From Haplomitrium mnioides (lineage: Eukaryota > Marchantiophyta > Haplomitriopsida > Calobryales): a DNA stretch of 20,418 nucleotides. A program made the translations under genes and the position numbers. The DNA lies in assembly GCA_049999725.1 (NCBI GenBank), contig JBNGIS010025418.1:1-20418 (forward strand). Reading direction: 5' to 3'. Each line of letters starts with the position of its first letter. The first letter of the stretch is position 1. Below, piece by piece: positions 10,060 through 19,122 of this stretch. A model generated the notes under the pieces. It ran no database searches. It was not told where the DNA came from and saw only the letters and a list, made by a program, of their open reading frames with translations.

Positions 10060-11471
10060 TAATATAATTTGACACATTTTGTATTGATTGGTGCAGCAAA
10101 GGCAGTGTCATCAAGAATCTTGAGACTAAGATATCCATGTGCATGAATATGCGTGACTTTATATAATCTTGACTAGTATGTCGGAACTTAAGAGCAAAAC
10201 AAAGAAATTATAGATCAAAAACTAGAATTAAATCATTGACTTGGAATGATATATCCTTGAGATGCTTGTCATCCCTGCATTTCACCTGAAGTTGATGTGA
10301 AAATAGTAAGGCAAAAGTAGTTAGCCTATCTTCTGTTAGTTGTTCCAAAGTAGCAAGTCTATGATGTAGTGATTCTCAAAAACTGAGTTTGTGTGCGATT
10401 GCTATGTGTAAGGAGAGGACTTGAATTTTAATTAGAAGCAATGCTTCCTGACCATAGACAAGATGAAAGGGTACATATCCAGTGGATGCCTTTATCATTG
10501 ATTTATACGCTCAAAGTGCAACACTTTGGTGCCTTTATCATTCATCTCAGTCAGATAGATGAGCCAAAATTGTTTAGTAAGAATCAATTTAAGGACTTTG
10601 TTTGTAGATTCTATTTGTCCATTTGCTCGCGCATGATAGGGAGCTGATGCCTTATAGCAGATTGAATAAAGGGTCACAAAAGCACTGATCACATTGTTAA
10701 GAAGTGTGTACCTTGATGACTAACTAGTTCTAACAGAGAGCCAATTCTAGTAAGGATGTATTTGTAGAGGAATGAAGCCACAAAGTTGGCATTGTTGACT
10801 AGAAAGGCAATAGCTTTGGCCCATTTGGTAGCATAGTCTATCGCAGCTAATATATATTGATTGCAAAAACTTTGTGAAGGAAGACAAATTGGGCGAATAA
10901 AATTGAGACACTATTTTTCAAAGCGTAAAGTGGAAGGATGGGAGTTAGAGGCATTTCATCGTGCTTTCTTGGATGACCTATTCTCTAGCAGGCATCACAT
11001 TCCCTTGTAAATTGATGAGAATCTGCAAATAGAGTTGGCCACCAGTATCCGAAATAGAGTACTTTCAGTGTAGCAGACTAGCCAGCAAAATGGCTACCAT
11101 AAGCAGATGTGTGGCGCCTATGGAGCACTTGAGAAGTCTAAGGAGATACTAGGAAATGTTGTGGGATACCATCCTCTCCAATTTGGTAGAGGAGACCAAA
11201 GACAACAATGTAAGAAGCGGTGGTTCTTATAAAGGATAACATTGGATTTGATTGAAGATCAGACATATATTGCCATTGGTAAAGAAGGGGACTAATCGAG
11301 TATACCAAAGATGAGCCAATAGTTGAACTAAAGGGTGCTCATTGATAGGGTTAGGAGAAAGTAATGAATGAGTTATTGAAACCTACAAGTCAAGAAAGTT
11401 GTCATCCAAGGAATTAGGATTAGGATCGCCAAGGACTATTGATAAAAGATCACAATTGCCATGGTGGATGT
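10060..11471 (-). pseudogene. Ty3/gypsy element B: RNase H end, zinc finger and integrase remnant
   Basis: Read on the - strand, the order is: an RNase H/linker tail from 11471 (DPNPNSLDDNFLDL); an H2C2 module (HTSAYGSHFAG near 11105, then GYWWPTLFADSHQF and CDAC near 11000); an integrase core (KCLNFI-like box with the first Asp read as Asn; DYATKWAKAIAF; VSHQGTHF with the second Asp read as His; ANGQIESTNKVL with Glu kept); and a C-terminal region (YVPFHLVYGQEALL near 10460, LEQLTEDRL near 10330, VNDLILVFD near 10230). There are several stops and frameshifts. The sequence type (NGQxESTNK) differs from the A integrase (DGLAxQVVQ), so this is another gypsy family. Its 5' half is missing because A2 abuts it at 11472. 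Confidence 0.85.
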
Positions 11472-11949
11472 TGTGTGCATACATATCATTTACAAAACTA
11501 CATTGCCTACACACATTATTCAATGACATCTACAAACATACAATAGAGAATAGCAAACAATTAGGTCTCATGCACATACAATGCATGAGACCTCACAATG
11601 ATTTTCTCAGGAGATCTCTTCTCAAGAAGTTTTGATTGATCATTTTGATATATGAACCATCACACATTTCATAAGGAAACCATGCTTCTCCAACAGTTGC
11701 AATACCATAGCTCTCCTCTTCCAATACATTTTTATGAGAATACATCACCTTATATACTTTTAACACAAAAAGACAAAAAACTCAAAATACTTAAAAATAA
11801 AATCTACTTAAAATAGTGTGAGCTTTCCTAAAGATACACACCGCTTACACAACTATATTATCCACACACATTCCATGACATCTACAAACATTCAACAAAT
11901 AATAGAAAGCAATTGGATCTCATGCGCATACAATGCATGAGACCTCACA
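11472..11949 (-). mobile_element. 3' LTR of gypsy element A2
   Basis: On the - strand it starts TGTGAGGTCTCATGC at 11949, ends TATGCACACA at 11472, and repeats its first ~125 bp from 11597. It matches the A1 LTR (7247-7851) throughout, apart from the AT expansion in A1. It is preceded by the purine-rich primer site and followed at once by element B pol sequence. Confidence 0.75.
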
Positions 11950-12893
11950 ATCATCTCTCTAGCTGATAGACAAGTCCCCTAACATTAGCTAGCTATCTAT
12001 CTCCTGCAAAATTGATATGCACCTACTGATGCAAAGACTAGGAGGTCGAGTGCAATGGAGCCCCATCATTCACCTCTTATAATCTATACAAACCCTAGAA
12101 CTCAATAGAAACTAGTTGTTCTATAAACAGTGAGGGCAGAACCATGATTCGTTAAGAATAGTAGCTAATGAAGGTGTCAAACATGACATTTGCCATCCTC
12201 TAGAACATATACACAAATTTACATAGTGTCTGTTCTCTTAGGAAAACCATATATAACATACATCTCAAACCTACAATAACCAGTGTTACACTAGAGTCTA
12301 TAGTGCCATCAATATTTGGAAGGTGACAAAGTCCACAATTGTGCATATGGCTCTTCCACGTCTCTCCAACTACAAAACTCTCAAAGTTAATACCTCACAT
12401 ACACGTAGAATCCGGTGTCTGGCAATGACATCAAGTGTTGTGGGTATTGTCTACTGCAAATACACATAATCACTAGTGCGGTATCCACATGTATGTATGG
12501 TAGCATGTTGTAAAGTATCACAATGTTGGGTAATCACAAGGTTGTCAAATGCCATAGGTATAACTTTGTCAAACACCTGGGCTTTCTCTGAACATACTTG
12601 CACCCAAACATCTGGATCTTCTAAATCCGCAACCATAGTAACATCCCATCGAATAGAAGAACGTAGATCAAGTTCCTTCACATAGAGTAGAAAATAAGGT
12701 GAAAAAGATGCCAAGGCTGCCTGCTTGTTGAACATGTAACCCATAGCAAGCCAATGTAGTTGGAGATCCCAATCCCTATGATAACTAGCTTGCAAGCTAT
12801 ACTTGCGCAATGCTCTCTTCACCATTTGAGCCACTTGCTCAACTTATCCATTTGCCTCAAGATGATCTCTAGAAGTAGTATGATGATTGTTGT
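11950..12893 (-). pseudogene. Ty3/gypsy element A2: integrase C-terminal part and PHD finger
   Basis: This is a second, inverted copy of the A family. It starts abruptly at about 12893 just before the integrase Glu box (the Glu codon lies at 12838-12840, so it is kept here), runs as a clean frame 12834-12451 (MVKRALRKYSLQ, SFSPYFLLY, VIPMAFDNL, SDYVYLQ), then shifts frame into the PHD region. There the first pair is damaged (C-x2-Y near 12260), but CSRGWQMSC and WFCPHC (12126-12140) keep the last ligands, with His read as Gln. The primer tract and LTR follow. The left half of pol is absent. It faces A1, so ectopic recombination between the two would invert or delete the segment between them. 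Confidence 0.85.
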
Positions 12894-14190
12894 AGCATAG
12901 CAACAAGCAATCACACCAATATATGGGTATTTTGATTCATTCCTACTAGGGATCTAAACTTTTACTATTTTTATATCACTTTTTGTCATTTTAAGTCACT
13001 TAAGGCTGACTGAAACCTTTAGATCAGCCCCTTTTTCTTTACTCCCTTCCAAACAACACCCAGGAAAAAAACACCTTCAAACACTAGCAGGTTAAATTTA
13101 AACCATTTGTCATAGCAGATGCTCATTCACTTGCCCATGTCTAGAACACAAGCAAGATCTTTTCTTAACTCACAGTACTCACCTACCTTCTTGCTTGCAA
13201 GATTGCTTTAGCATATGAATATCAACCAATACCACTCCTTCACCAGCCTCCTTTCTCCTCAGTTCTGCTCTTCTAACAATTGATTAAGAGACTTGGTTTC
13301 AGTGCACATCACTACTTCTCCACTTGTAGCTTTGAGCTATGTTGCAGCCAAGTTAGAAGCCTATAGAGCTAAGACACACACAAGCAGATTCTTGGAACTA
13401 ATATTTAAGTTAGAATTTCAGAAGGTCACTCCTCCTCATCTTGCAATCTCTTTGCAAAGAAGTACAACAGCCCTCCCTAAAACTCTGCACACTCAACCCC
13501 AAGGTTACTACTCCTATATGAATAAGATCACTCCTCTATTATCTGGACTCTCCATCCCACATGCAATGCTCAATGACACTCCCTCCCTGCAACACTCATG
13601 GCTTCCGGATCTAGAATCTGTCCAATGGATTCAAAAATCTCTACTCACTTCTTCAATTTTAAAGAAGGCACCTTCCTATTGACTACAACACACTCAATAA
13701 GTTCCTTCTCATTTAATTTAACACTATTCAGATGCTCATGCTCATTTGATTCTCAACCTTGCATGCACAACAACATTGAACATCCCACACACTCTATTCT
13801 AAAATAAAATTCTTCTTTAAACAACTGCTACTTTGAACCAAGAACTGCTATTAAGTTCCTGTTTCACTTGGCAGTTGAATTTTTTTTTGAAGATTTGGCA
13901 TTCAAAAACATCAAATTTACGACTAAAATCTTCTTTTCAAAAAAAAAATCGTTTATTATAAACAAAAAATGTATATTTTACATTGAGATTATATTTCAAA
14001 TATTTATTTATAGAAAACAACTTGAAAAATAAACATTTTGGTTATTTGAATATTTTATAAAAACTTGACAATATTGTGAATAAACTAAATTCATCAAAAA
14101 TGAAATAAAACATATATCTTTTGGTGGAAAAAAACTATTGGAAAACGTAAATGTCCAATCGGGTAAGGACTTTGAACTTGACTTTGAGCA
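12894..14190. other. Intergenic stretch, no recognised gene
   Basis: The interval 12900-13810 is C/T-rich on the + strand and contains one 129-codon open frame (13293-13682) with no recognisable motif. The interval 13870-14150 is very AT-rich with poly-A and poly-T runs. I find no transposon ends here. It separates the retrotransposon block from the methyltransferase block. Confidence 0.4.
13293..13682 (+). CDS. Unrecognised open frame (129 codons)
   Basis: The frame begins MVSVHITTSPLVALSYVAAK and ends SILKKAPSY. Its composition is rich in Ser, Thr, Leu and Pro. I see no domain, signal, membrane segment or repeat. Base composition matches its C/T-rich surroundings, where chance frames are common. 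It may not be a gene. Confidence 0.12.
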   Translation: MVSVHITTSPLVALSYVAAKLEAYRAKTHTSRFLELIFKLEFQKVTPPHLAISLQRSTTALPKTLHTQPQGYYSYMNKITPLLSGLSIPHAMLNDTPSLQHSWLPDLESVQWIQKSLLTSSILKKAPSY

Positions 14191-14194
14191 TCGT

Positions 14195-14515
14195 AGCTAA
14201 CAAATCCTATGCAAGCATAGACTCCAAACTAGAACCGTAAAGCTTATGCACGTATAGACTCCGAACAAGAATCCTAAATCATGTGCGTGCTTAGACTCTG
14301 AAAAAGAACAATGAAGCTATGCACGCATGGATTTTGAACTAGAATCCTAGAGCCATTACACGCCAAGATTCTAAACAAGAACCCTGCAGCCTATGCACAC
14401 ATAGACATTGAACAAGAACCTTTTGACCAATGGGTGCAGGGACTCTGAACAATAACCTTACAACTTAAGCGCGCAGGGAATCCGAACAAGAACTACCAGC
14501 CCTTAATGCGCAAAG
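14195..14515. repeat. 37-bp tandem array built on TGCGCGCA-like cores (9 units)
   Basis: Degenerate cores (TGCAAGCA, TGCACGTA, TGCGTGCT, TGCACGCA, TACACGCC, TGCACACA, GGGTGCA, GCGCGCA, TGCGCAAA) occur near 14210, 14247, 14284, 14320, 14358, 14394, 14430, 14468 and 14507, a spacing of 36-39 bp. Between them lies GACTCCGAACAAGAA or a close variant. The array sits beyond the poly(A) signal of the methyltransferase gene. It shares its core and GACT flanks with the intron arrays but has a longer period. Confidence 0.8.
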
Positions 14516-14540
14516 ACACTAAACAATATACAAAGACTCC

Positions 14541-14612
14541 AAATCATTCTTAGATTAGCAATTGAGTTCAAACCATTCTTAGACTATCAATTGAGTCAAC
14601 TTATTCTTAGGA
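14541..14612. repeat. Short 28-29-bp tandem repeat (2.5 units)
   Basis: AAATCATTCTTAGATTAGCA (14541), AAACCATTCTTAGACTATCA (near 14570) and AACTTATTCTTAGG (near 14598) follow one another, the first two each continuing into ATTGAGT. It lies between the 37-bp array and the 3' end of the methyltransferase gene. Confidence 0.75.
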
Positions 14613-14703
14613 GCAATAAACTAAATCATGATGAAAAAACTTGAAATAGATTGAAAGAGCAACAAGATGAAACTTTGGCAAAAAAAGATTTGGAAAAAAT
14701 AAA

Positions 14704-14710
14704 TTTTATT
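14704..14710 (-). terminator. Poly(A) signal of the ParB-methyltransferase gene
   Basis: AATAAAA on the - strand, 28 bases past the stop codon at 14738-14740, is a normal position for a plant near-upstream poly(A) element. Confidence 0.6.
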
Positions 14711-14737
14711 ATTGATGCAAAGTGTACAAAGAGGTTC

Positions 14738-15355
14738 TCAGACTCTATCCTCTTCGGGAGGAACTATCTCATCTAAATCTACAAGCTGAGCATATGTAGT
14801 CGCTAGAGAATCCTGTCGAGACTTTCCAGTCCCCGATATTACAATAGAGTCACTAGAAGCACTTGCAGTACCAAGAGGAATAGGTTCCTTGTGGTAAGCA
14901 AAAACTATCTGTGACTCAGTCACATCGGATGGCAAGGAAGCCATCTCCAAAACCCTCTAAGGAATATAAATAGACTGACCTCTATCATATTCCACGGCAA
15001 TGCAATTTTGCATCAGCTTTAAAGCACTGACAAGGCCTATGCCAGACCCAGAGCAGAGATCAAGGATCTAATCCTACTCTATTGATAAATGGTCAATAAA
15101 AAAACTGTAGAGAGCATGTAGCTTCTAATAAACATTCACACAAGCATCATCTCCTGGATGTTTAAGCTTTGCCGAAACTGCAGGGCAGCCAAAAACACTT
15201 CACATAATCTGCCGAGGAAGTTCGATCGCAGAAGAAGGCTGCAAATTGAAAAGGCACATGCTCCTCTTTCCTTCCTTTGTTCAGTAGCCCACCGTCCAAT
15301 ACTTGTGAGCATGTGCGATTCTAGAACCACCAGAATGATGAATATTGCTTTTATC
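14738..15355 (-). pseudogene. Exon 4: methyltransferase motif I (AdoMet binding) and C-terminus
   Basis: One frame runs from about 15355 to the TGA at 14738-14740. It reads SNIHHSGGSRIAHAHKYW near the start, LFNLQPSSAIELPRQIM in the middle, then ILDLCSGSGIGLVSALK (motif core 15041-15061) followed by NCIAVEYDRGQ, which is the classic D-x-x-x-G-S-G AdoMet-binding loop with the acidic residue at the end of the next strand. The last 70 codons (ASLPSDVTESQIVFAY onward) are acidic and low in structure. Stops within the frame include TGA and TAG codons, each one base change from CGA, CAG or TGG. The acceptor is unclear: TTTTTGTATG near 15357 may be a mutated TTTTTGCAG. Confidence 0.72.
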
Positions 15356-15456
15356 CATACAAAAAGATAAACAATCAAATCAAACATTGTAACAAAAATG
15401 CAAGAGAACAAAAAATAGAGAAATCAAAAATAAAATAAAATAAAAGAACAACTCAC

Positions 15457-16037
15457 CAAATGTCATGATCAATTGCCCAGTTCACACTGGTGGCTCTACC
15501 TCTTAATAGACTTCAGAAAGGGCATCCTTGACGATGCCAAATTGCTGCAAAGAATGAATGATCACAAAAGACCGAAACTCCGAAGTTGTTACTGCCACAA
15601 AAGATGATACCATATAAAAATGCCATCTTTTGAAAATGGTTCCGAGTCATCATGCTTGCATTCCTTTAGATTATACCCATAAGGAATATTAGCAATAGCC
15701 AAAGTGAAACACCAAGGTTTCACAAGGCCCTTCAATTGTCAAGCATTGGCCTCCCCGTGGACTTGATAAAATGCCACGTTGAGACCATCGACATAAGACA
15801 TTAAATCTTCTTCCTCATCTCTCACAACTCCTTCTGTTGTGAGAGATGCAGCACCACTTTGCTGCCGTGCTTTCCACTCTCTGGCCTTTTGGTAGTGGAG
15901 AAGAAAAGCCAGAGGGTAAGAGACCAGCATGGGAGGCTGGTCTTGTTCTTCAGGGGCTTCCTTGACCCCATATTTCTTCCTTCCTTTCGCAGCTGCTGTT
16001 AGTTTCTTTGCTAGCTACCGTTTAAATGTTTTGTCCC
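15457..16037 (-). pseudogene. Exon 3: methyltransferase catalytic motif IV
   Basis: The acceptor is TTTTTTGCAAG (AG at 16038-16039) and the donor TTTG/GTGAGT (GT at 15456-15455). The frame begins DKTFKR, stop, LAKKLTAAAKGRKKYG and continues to a clean stretch MLVSYPLAFLLHYQKAREW. After a TGA comes KPWCFTLAIANIPYGYNL, where NIPYG (within 15673-15690) takes the place of the DPPY/SPPY catalytic box. A frameshift near 15612 leads to FVAVTTSEFRSFVIIHSL and ends in GQLIMTF. Motif IV upstream of motif I is the beta (permuted) arrangement of amino-methyltransferases. The first Pro of the box reads Ile, which could be a lineage feature or a mutation. Confidence 0.68.
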
Positions 16038-16095
16038 CTTGCAAAAAAAAAAATCAAAACAAAAACATTAGAGAGTGATAAAAACATTGAAAGGT

Positions 16096-16123
16096 TTGGA
16101 CCCTAAAACATTTTAGGGTCCAA
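16096..16123. repeat. Perfect 13-bp inverted repeat with 2-bp loop
   Basis: TTGGACCCTAAAA, CA, then TTTTAGGGTCCAA. The arms are exact complements. It lies in intron 2 beside the 24-bp array and shares the GGAC/GTCC outer bases of that array's dyads. Confidence 0.9.
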
Positions 16124-16132
16124 GCTAGCCTA

Positions 16133-16430
16133 GACATCAAAGTCCATGCGCGCATGGACTTTGAAATCCAAGCATGCAAAGACTTCAAAATCCGTGCGTG
16201 CAGTGACTTCGAAGTCTATGCGCGCATAGACCTGGATGTCTATGCGCGCATGGAGTTTGATTTCCCTGCGCGCTTGGACTTCAAAGTCAGGCATGCAAGG
16301 ACATTGAACTCCATGCGTGCAGGGACTTCGAAGTCCATGCCGGCATAGAGTTCGAAGTCTAAGCGCGCTTAGACATCGGAGTCCATGCGAGCATGAACTT
16401 TGATATCCAAGAGCGCTTGGACCGTAAGTT
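16133..16430. repeat. 24-bp dyad-symmetric tandem array in intron 2 (12 units)
   Basis: The best unit contains AGTCCATGCGCGCATGGACT, a perfect palindrome centred on GCGCGC, followed by about 4 bp. Cores are spaced by 24 bp from 16147 to 16410 (one unit is 23). Variants such as GCATGC, GTGCGTGC and GCGCTT are mainly C/T and G/A changes at CpG. Since 24 is a multiple of three, the array is open in frames on both strands and gives 8-residue repeats such as DFEVYAR; I treat these as by-products. It lies between the exon 2 donor and exon 3 acceptor. Confidence 0.93.
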
Positions 16431-16468
16431 TTTAAAAAACAACAAAAATTTCAAAAGAAAGGAATTAC

Positions 16469-17933
16469 TAGAAGCTTCCCAAAGCTTGAATAAAAACAGG
16501 CCATCTTTGACTCTTCAGTGTGAAGAGGGTACTCCTCTCTTGCCTCTTCCCAAGAACTACAATAAACCTCTGAACATAAACTCTTCACCATTACGGCCAA
16601 AACTTTGTGTCTCTTTGCCTCCCAAGACATCTCGTCTATTGAAAGCTCTCCAGCTTCCACCCGCTTCAAAACTGAAATCTTCACTTCATCTAGAAGACCT
16701 TGAAGAGACCTCCAAGGCGTCTACTTCATATCTTCCATCTTGAGAGATCCTTTGGCCTTAGGCTTCTGGCATTTCACAATGTTTTTCTCCCACATTGAAA
16801 AAATGCTATGTTGTAACTCCTAGAGCTCTCCACTTCTGAATGCTAGCTGAAACCAATTATCTTGAGAAGTCATGATCTTCTCAAGTGTAGACTTTGGTTT
16901 GATCTTTAGGGTTTCTAGCACTAGCTTCCTTTTCAATTTTTGGGATGAAACCATCCCACTTTCCACAAATTGCTGATGCCAATACTTGACCTTTTGAATA
17001 GAGGTCATCTCAAGCTTGTACCTCTTGTCGTAATTGTCATCCGTCACAAAAATGCGGGCCTCTGTTGGTGTCAGACCCATGTACACTTAACAGTTACAAA
17101 GCAACAGAGCAGGATTCTTCGCCCCATATTTTGTAATCAGTAGCTACCTTGCTGCAGCATTGTGATTGCCTCTTGCAATCTCGTAACGGTACTTGTCAGG
17201 GTTCTTGCTGTCGAACTTTGACTTGTCTTTGAGACCACACTTTGGGTCTACAACCACGATGAAGAAAGAATGCACATACTTATTGGTCAACATTCTTTGC
17301 GCTAGAAGCTCCACAAAATCCTCGTTCAATCTTCGAATTTGGAATGGACTCCAGTTGTCCATTCCTGGCTTGGGTAAATTAAGGTTTTCCAACCTGATTG
17401 TAATGGTCTCTTCACGGACTCTACATCGCTGGATTGCAAACTCCCTAATCTTATTTTTGTCCCCTTCAGAAGCTATATGAGGATCTACCTGCTCTCTTTC
17501 TTGAAATGTGCGCAACCCCTTGTGGGATTGCCTCTTTGCTCTTGACATTGGAGCTAGAATTGGCTCCGGCTCCTACTCCAAGTCCTGCCCCAAGCTGCTT
17601 GCTGATGGAGATAAAGGTGCAAATGAAGTTGACTTTGCTGTAGATTCTGAAGGGGCTAGCTCCTCAACAACACATGCTGGTGCAGGTTTCTTTTTTTTAA
17701 GTGCCAATTTTTTTCTTCTTCTTATCCTCACTTGACTTTGGCTCCTTTCTCTTCTTCTATGAAGAAGTCCCTGTGGCGTGAGTCGAGAATGTTGCCGCAC
17801 TCGGATGTGGCACAAGCTGTTGAATGTTGACGCCTTGCTTGGGATTTAGAATTTTGATTTGAATGGCGAACTTGATGAAGTCTCGGTCAATCCGCTTTGC
17901 GTCATTGTACGAATTGACAAAATCCGCCAAATA
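16469..17933 (-). pseudogene. Exon 2: NLS-like linker, ParB/Srx-like domain and helical middle
   Basis: The acceptor is TTTTCAATTCACTCAG (AG at 17935-17934); a likely donor is CTA/GTAATT (GT at 16468-16467). It begins YLADFVNSYNDAKRIDRDFI. A stop near 17758 and a frameshift in a Lys-rich A run (near 17705) follow, around KKRKEPKSSEDKKKKK and LALKKKKP, a probable nuclear signal. The ParB-like part (about 17460-17146) has NWSPFQIRRLNEDFVELLAQ, a strand FFIVVVDP, and YEIARGNHNAAAR, the equivalent of the ParB G-x-R/H-R-x-x-A box. Then come TPTEARIFVTDDNYDKRYK, IQKVKYWHQQF and LKRVEAGELSIDEMSWEAK. One frame holds from about 17700 to 16469 but is broken by TAG/TAA codons near 17572, 17146, 17088, 16821 and 16740. 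The Gln and Trp contexts suggest CAG and TGG origins. Confidence 0.72.
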
Positions 17934-18019
17934 CTGAGTGAATTGAAAAAAAAGAAAGAAAAGAATTTAGCATTAGTGAAAATAATGACCTAACATATAC
18001 AAAAGCAAAAACTTAAAAA

Positions 18020-18425
18020 AAAAAACAAGCGTGCACTGAACAAAGAAGTCTATGCGCGCATGGACTGTGAAGTCCATGCTTGCAGGGAATCTGAAGTCTA
18101 TGCGCGCATGGACTCTGAAGTCCAGGCGCGCACATTCATTAAAGTTCCTGCGTGCTTGGACCTTGAAGTCTATATGCGAATGGACTTTGAATTCCATGCG
18201 CGCATGGAATTCAGAGTCCTTGCGCGCTTGAACCTCAGAGTCCATGCGCGCAGGGACCTCATAGTACATGTGCGCATGGACTTCAAAGTCCAGCCACGCT
18301 TGGACCTCAGGGTCCACGCGCATGGACTTCAAAGTCCACGCGCGCATGGACTTCTGAGTCCATGCACAGATAGACTTCAAAGTCTATGCTCGCATAGACT
18401 GTAAAGTCCATGCTCGCATAGACAT
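18020..18425. repeat. 24-bp dyad-symmetric tandem array in intron 1 (about 17 units)
   Basis: This is the same unit as the intron 2 array: TGCGCGCA cores at about 18028, 18053, 18077, 18101, 18125, 18149 and onward every 24 bp to 18411, with palindromic flanks (CCATGCGCGCATGG repeatedly). Frames on both strands are open across it only because the unit is palindromic and a multiple of three. It sits between the exon 1 donor (18483) and exon 2 acceptor (17934). Confidence 0.93.
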
Positions 18426-18483
18426 CCTAAGAGCTACAGCTAGGTAATTAAAAATGAATAAGAAAAAAAAATTTGCAGCTCAC

Positions 18484-18840
18484 CTTTCCATCTTCCCACG
18501 CTTGAAGATTTGCAGCAAATAAATCTCTTTCCTTATATTCTTAAAAATCAAATCGCTTTCGATTTGAAGAACAAAGCGTTATTGAGTCTTGGGCCTACAC
18601 AAGCAACCCGATGTTAGCCTTCTCTCCTTCTCGGATCATTGTAATTTGGACCACTATACCCAACTTGAAATTTTCACCTTCACCTACAAAAAGGTAAAGA
18701 TGATGATCCAGGTCTCTCAACGAACAGTAATTGACTAACCATTTCCACTCCAATCTTGCAGGCTCCATAGCCTTGATAACATCCAAAAACCTATAAGGCT
18801 TTGGTTTAGGAGGGCTGGAAACATTTTCTTGAGAGACCAT
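18484..18840 (-). pseudogene. Exon 1: N-terminal domain of the ParB-methyltransferase gene
   Basis: It starts with ATG at 18840 (MVSQENVSSPPKPKPYRFLD) and reads cleanly to a TAG at 18595-18597, with segments such as LEWKWLVNYCSLRDLDHHLY and LGIVVQITMIREGEKANIG, a beta-rich look. After that stop, a shifted frame is more protein-like (FVLQIESDLIFKNIRKEIY), so a frameshift is probable. It ends at a good donor, AAAG/GTGAGC. An in-frame ATG at 18906 would add a hydrophobic 22-residue leader; I prefer 18840 because the leader looks like untranslated sequence. I do not recognise the domain. It could be a target-recognition or DNA-binding module. Confidence 0.6.
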
Positions 18841-19018
18841 TGTCAAGATAGAAAAAAAAGATGTTTTGAAGGTGAAAACTGTAATGAACAAAAGTTGGGG
18901 AATCACTAAGGGCTGGAAATGGCAGAAAACTAGGCAAATGAAAAAAAAAACAATAATCAGAAAACAAAAACCAAAAACTCAACTCATGACAATGGAAAGA
19001 AACTTTCCAGCGACGCTT

Positions 19019-19026
19019 CTTTTATA
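19019..19026 (-). promoter_or_regulatory. TATA box of the ParB-methyltransferase gene
   Basis: TATAAAAG on the - strand, about 180 bases before the ATG at 18840, which leaves a 5' leader of roughly 150 bases. Confidence 0.55.
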
Positions 19027-19046
19027 GCTAAATTTCAAAAAATGCT

Positions 19047-19062
19047 TTTTTCTCGCCAAAAA
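19047..19062. promoter_or_regulatory. E2F-like element between the two TATA boxes
   Basis: TTTTCTCGCCAAAA differs by one C-to-T change from the E2F site type TTTCCCGCCAAA. It lies between the divergent TATA boxes. If real, it would tie expression to S phase, which is sensible for a DNA-modifying enzyme. Confidence 0.3.
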
Positions 19063-19114
19063 TTTATTCGTAGAGCTCATGACACATAGGTTCGCCTAGT
19101 GCAATAAAAGCTAG

Positions 19115-19122
19115 TATATAAA
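19115..19122 (+). promoter_or_regulatory. TATA box of the divergent + strand gene
   Basis: TATATAAA in the context CTAGTATATAAAGC, 176 bases before the ATG at 19298. It lies about 90 bases from the oppositely directed TATA box, so the promoter is compact and bidirectional. Confidence 0.6.

Larger units (their letters stand above)
14738..18840 (-). pseudogene. ParB/sulfiredoxin-fold and DNA methyltransferase fusion gene, four exons, decayed
   Basis: Four coding blocks on the - strand line up as one gene of roughly 1,000 codons: 18840-18484, 17933-16469, 16037-15457 and about 15355-14738. Three GT donors and two clear AG acceptors fit. In order: an N-terminal domain of unknown type, a Lys-rich NLS-like linker, a ParB/Srx-like domain, a helical middle, then an amino-DNA methyltransferase in permuted order (motif IV before motif I). 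ParB domains joined to N4-cytosine or N6-adenine methyltransferases are familiar in phage and bacteria, so the likely ancestral role is site-specific DNA base methylation in the nucleus. Introns and a poly(A) signal show it has long been eukaryotic. About a dozen in-frame stops and at least two frameshifts mean this copy is very probably dead. Target base (adenine or cytosine) cannot be decided. Confidence 0.72.

Noticed and set aside
16154-16348. Repeat proteins read from the 24-bp arrays (8-residue repeats) on either strand
   Set aside because: The unit is palindromic and divisible by three, so both strands stay open automatically. The arrays lie between a splice donor and acceptor of the methyltransferase gene.
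17193-17480. Open frame on the + strand opposite exon 2
   Set aside because: It is antisense to the ParB-like domain and has no motif of its own.
18020-18425. CRISPR-like appearance of regularly spaced palindromes
   Set aside because: The 24-bp units are contiguous and related along their whole length, with no unique spacers, no leader and no cas genes, in a plant genome.
14738-18840. Alternative genetic code with TAG/TAA read as Gln
   Set aside because: TGA also interrupts the same gene and the gypsy frames, some TAG codons replace likely Trp, and frameshifts are present. Decay is the simpler explanation.
14738-18840. Bacterial or phage contamination as the source of the methyltransferase block
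   Set aside because: GT-AG introns, TATA boxes, an AATAAAA signal and AT-rich introns with plant-like composition argue for a resident eukaryotic gene.
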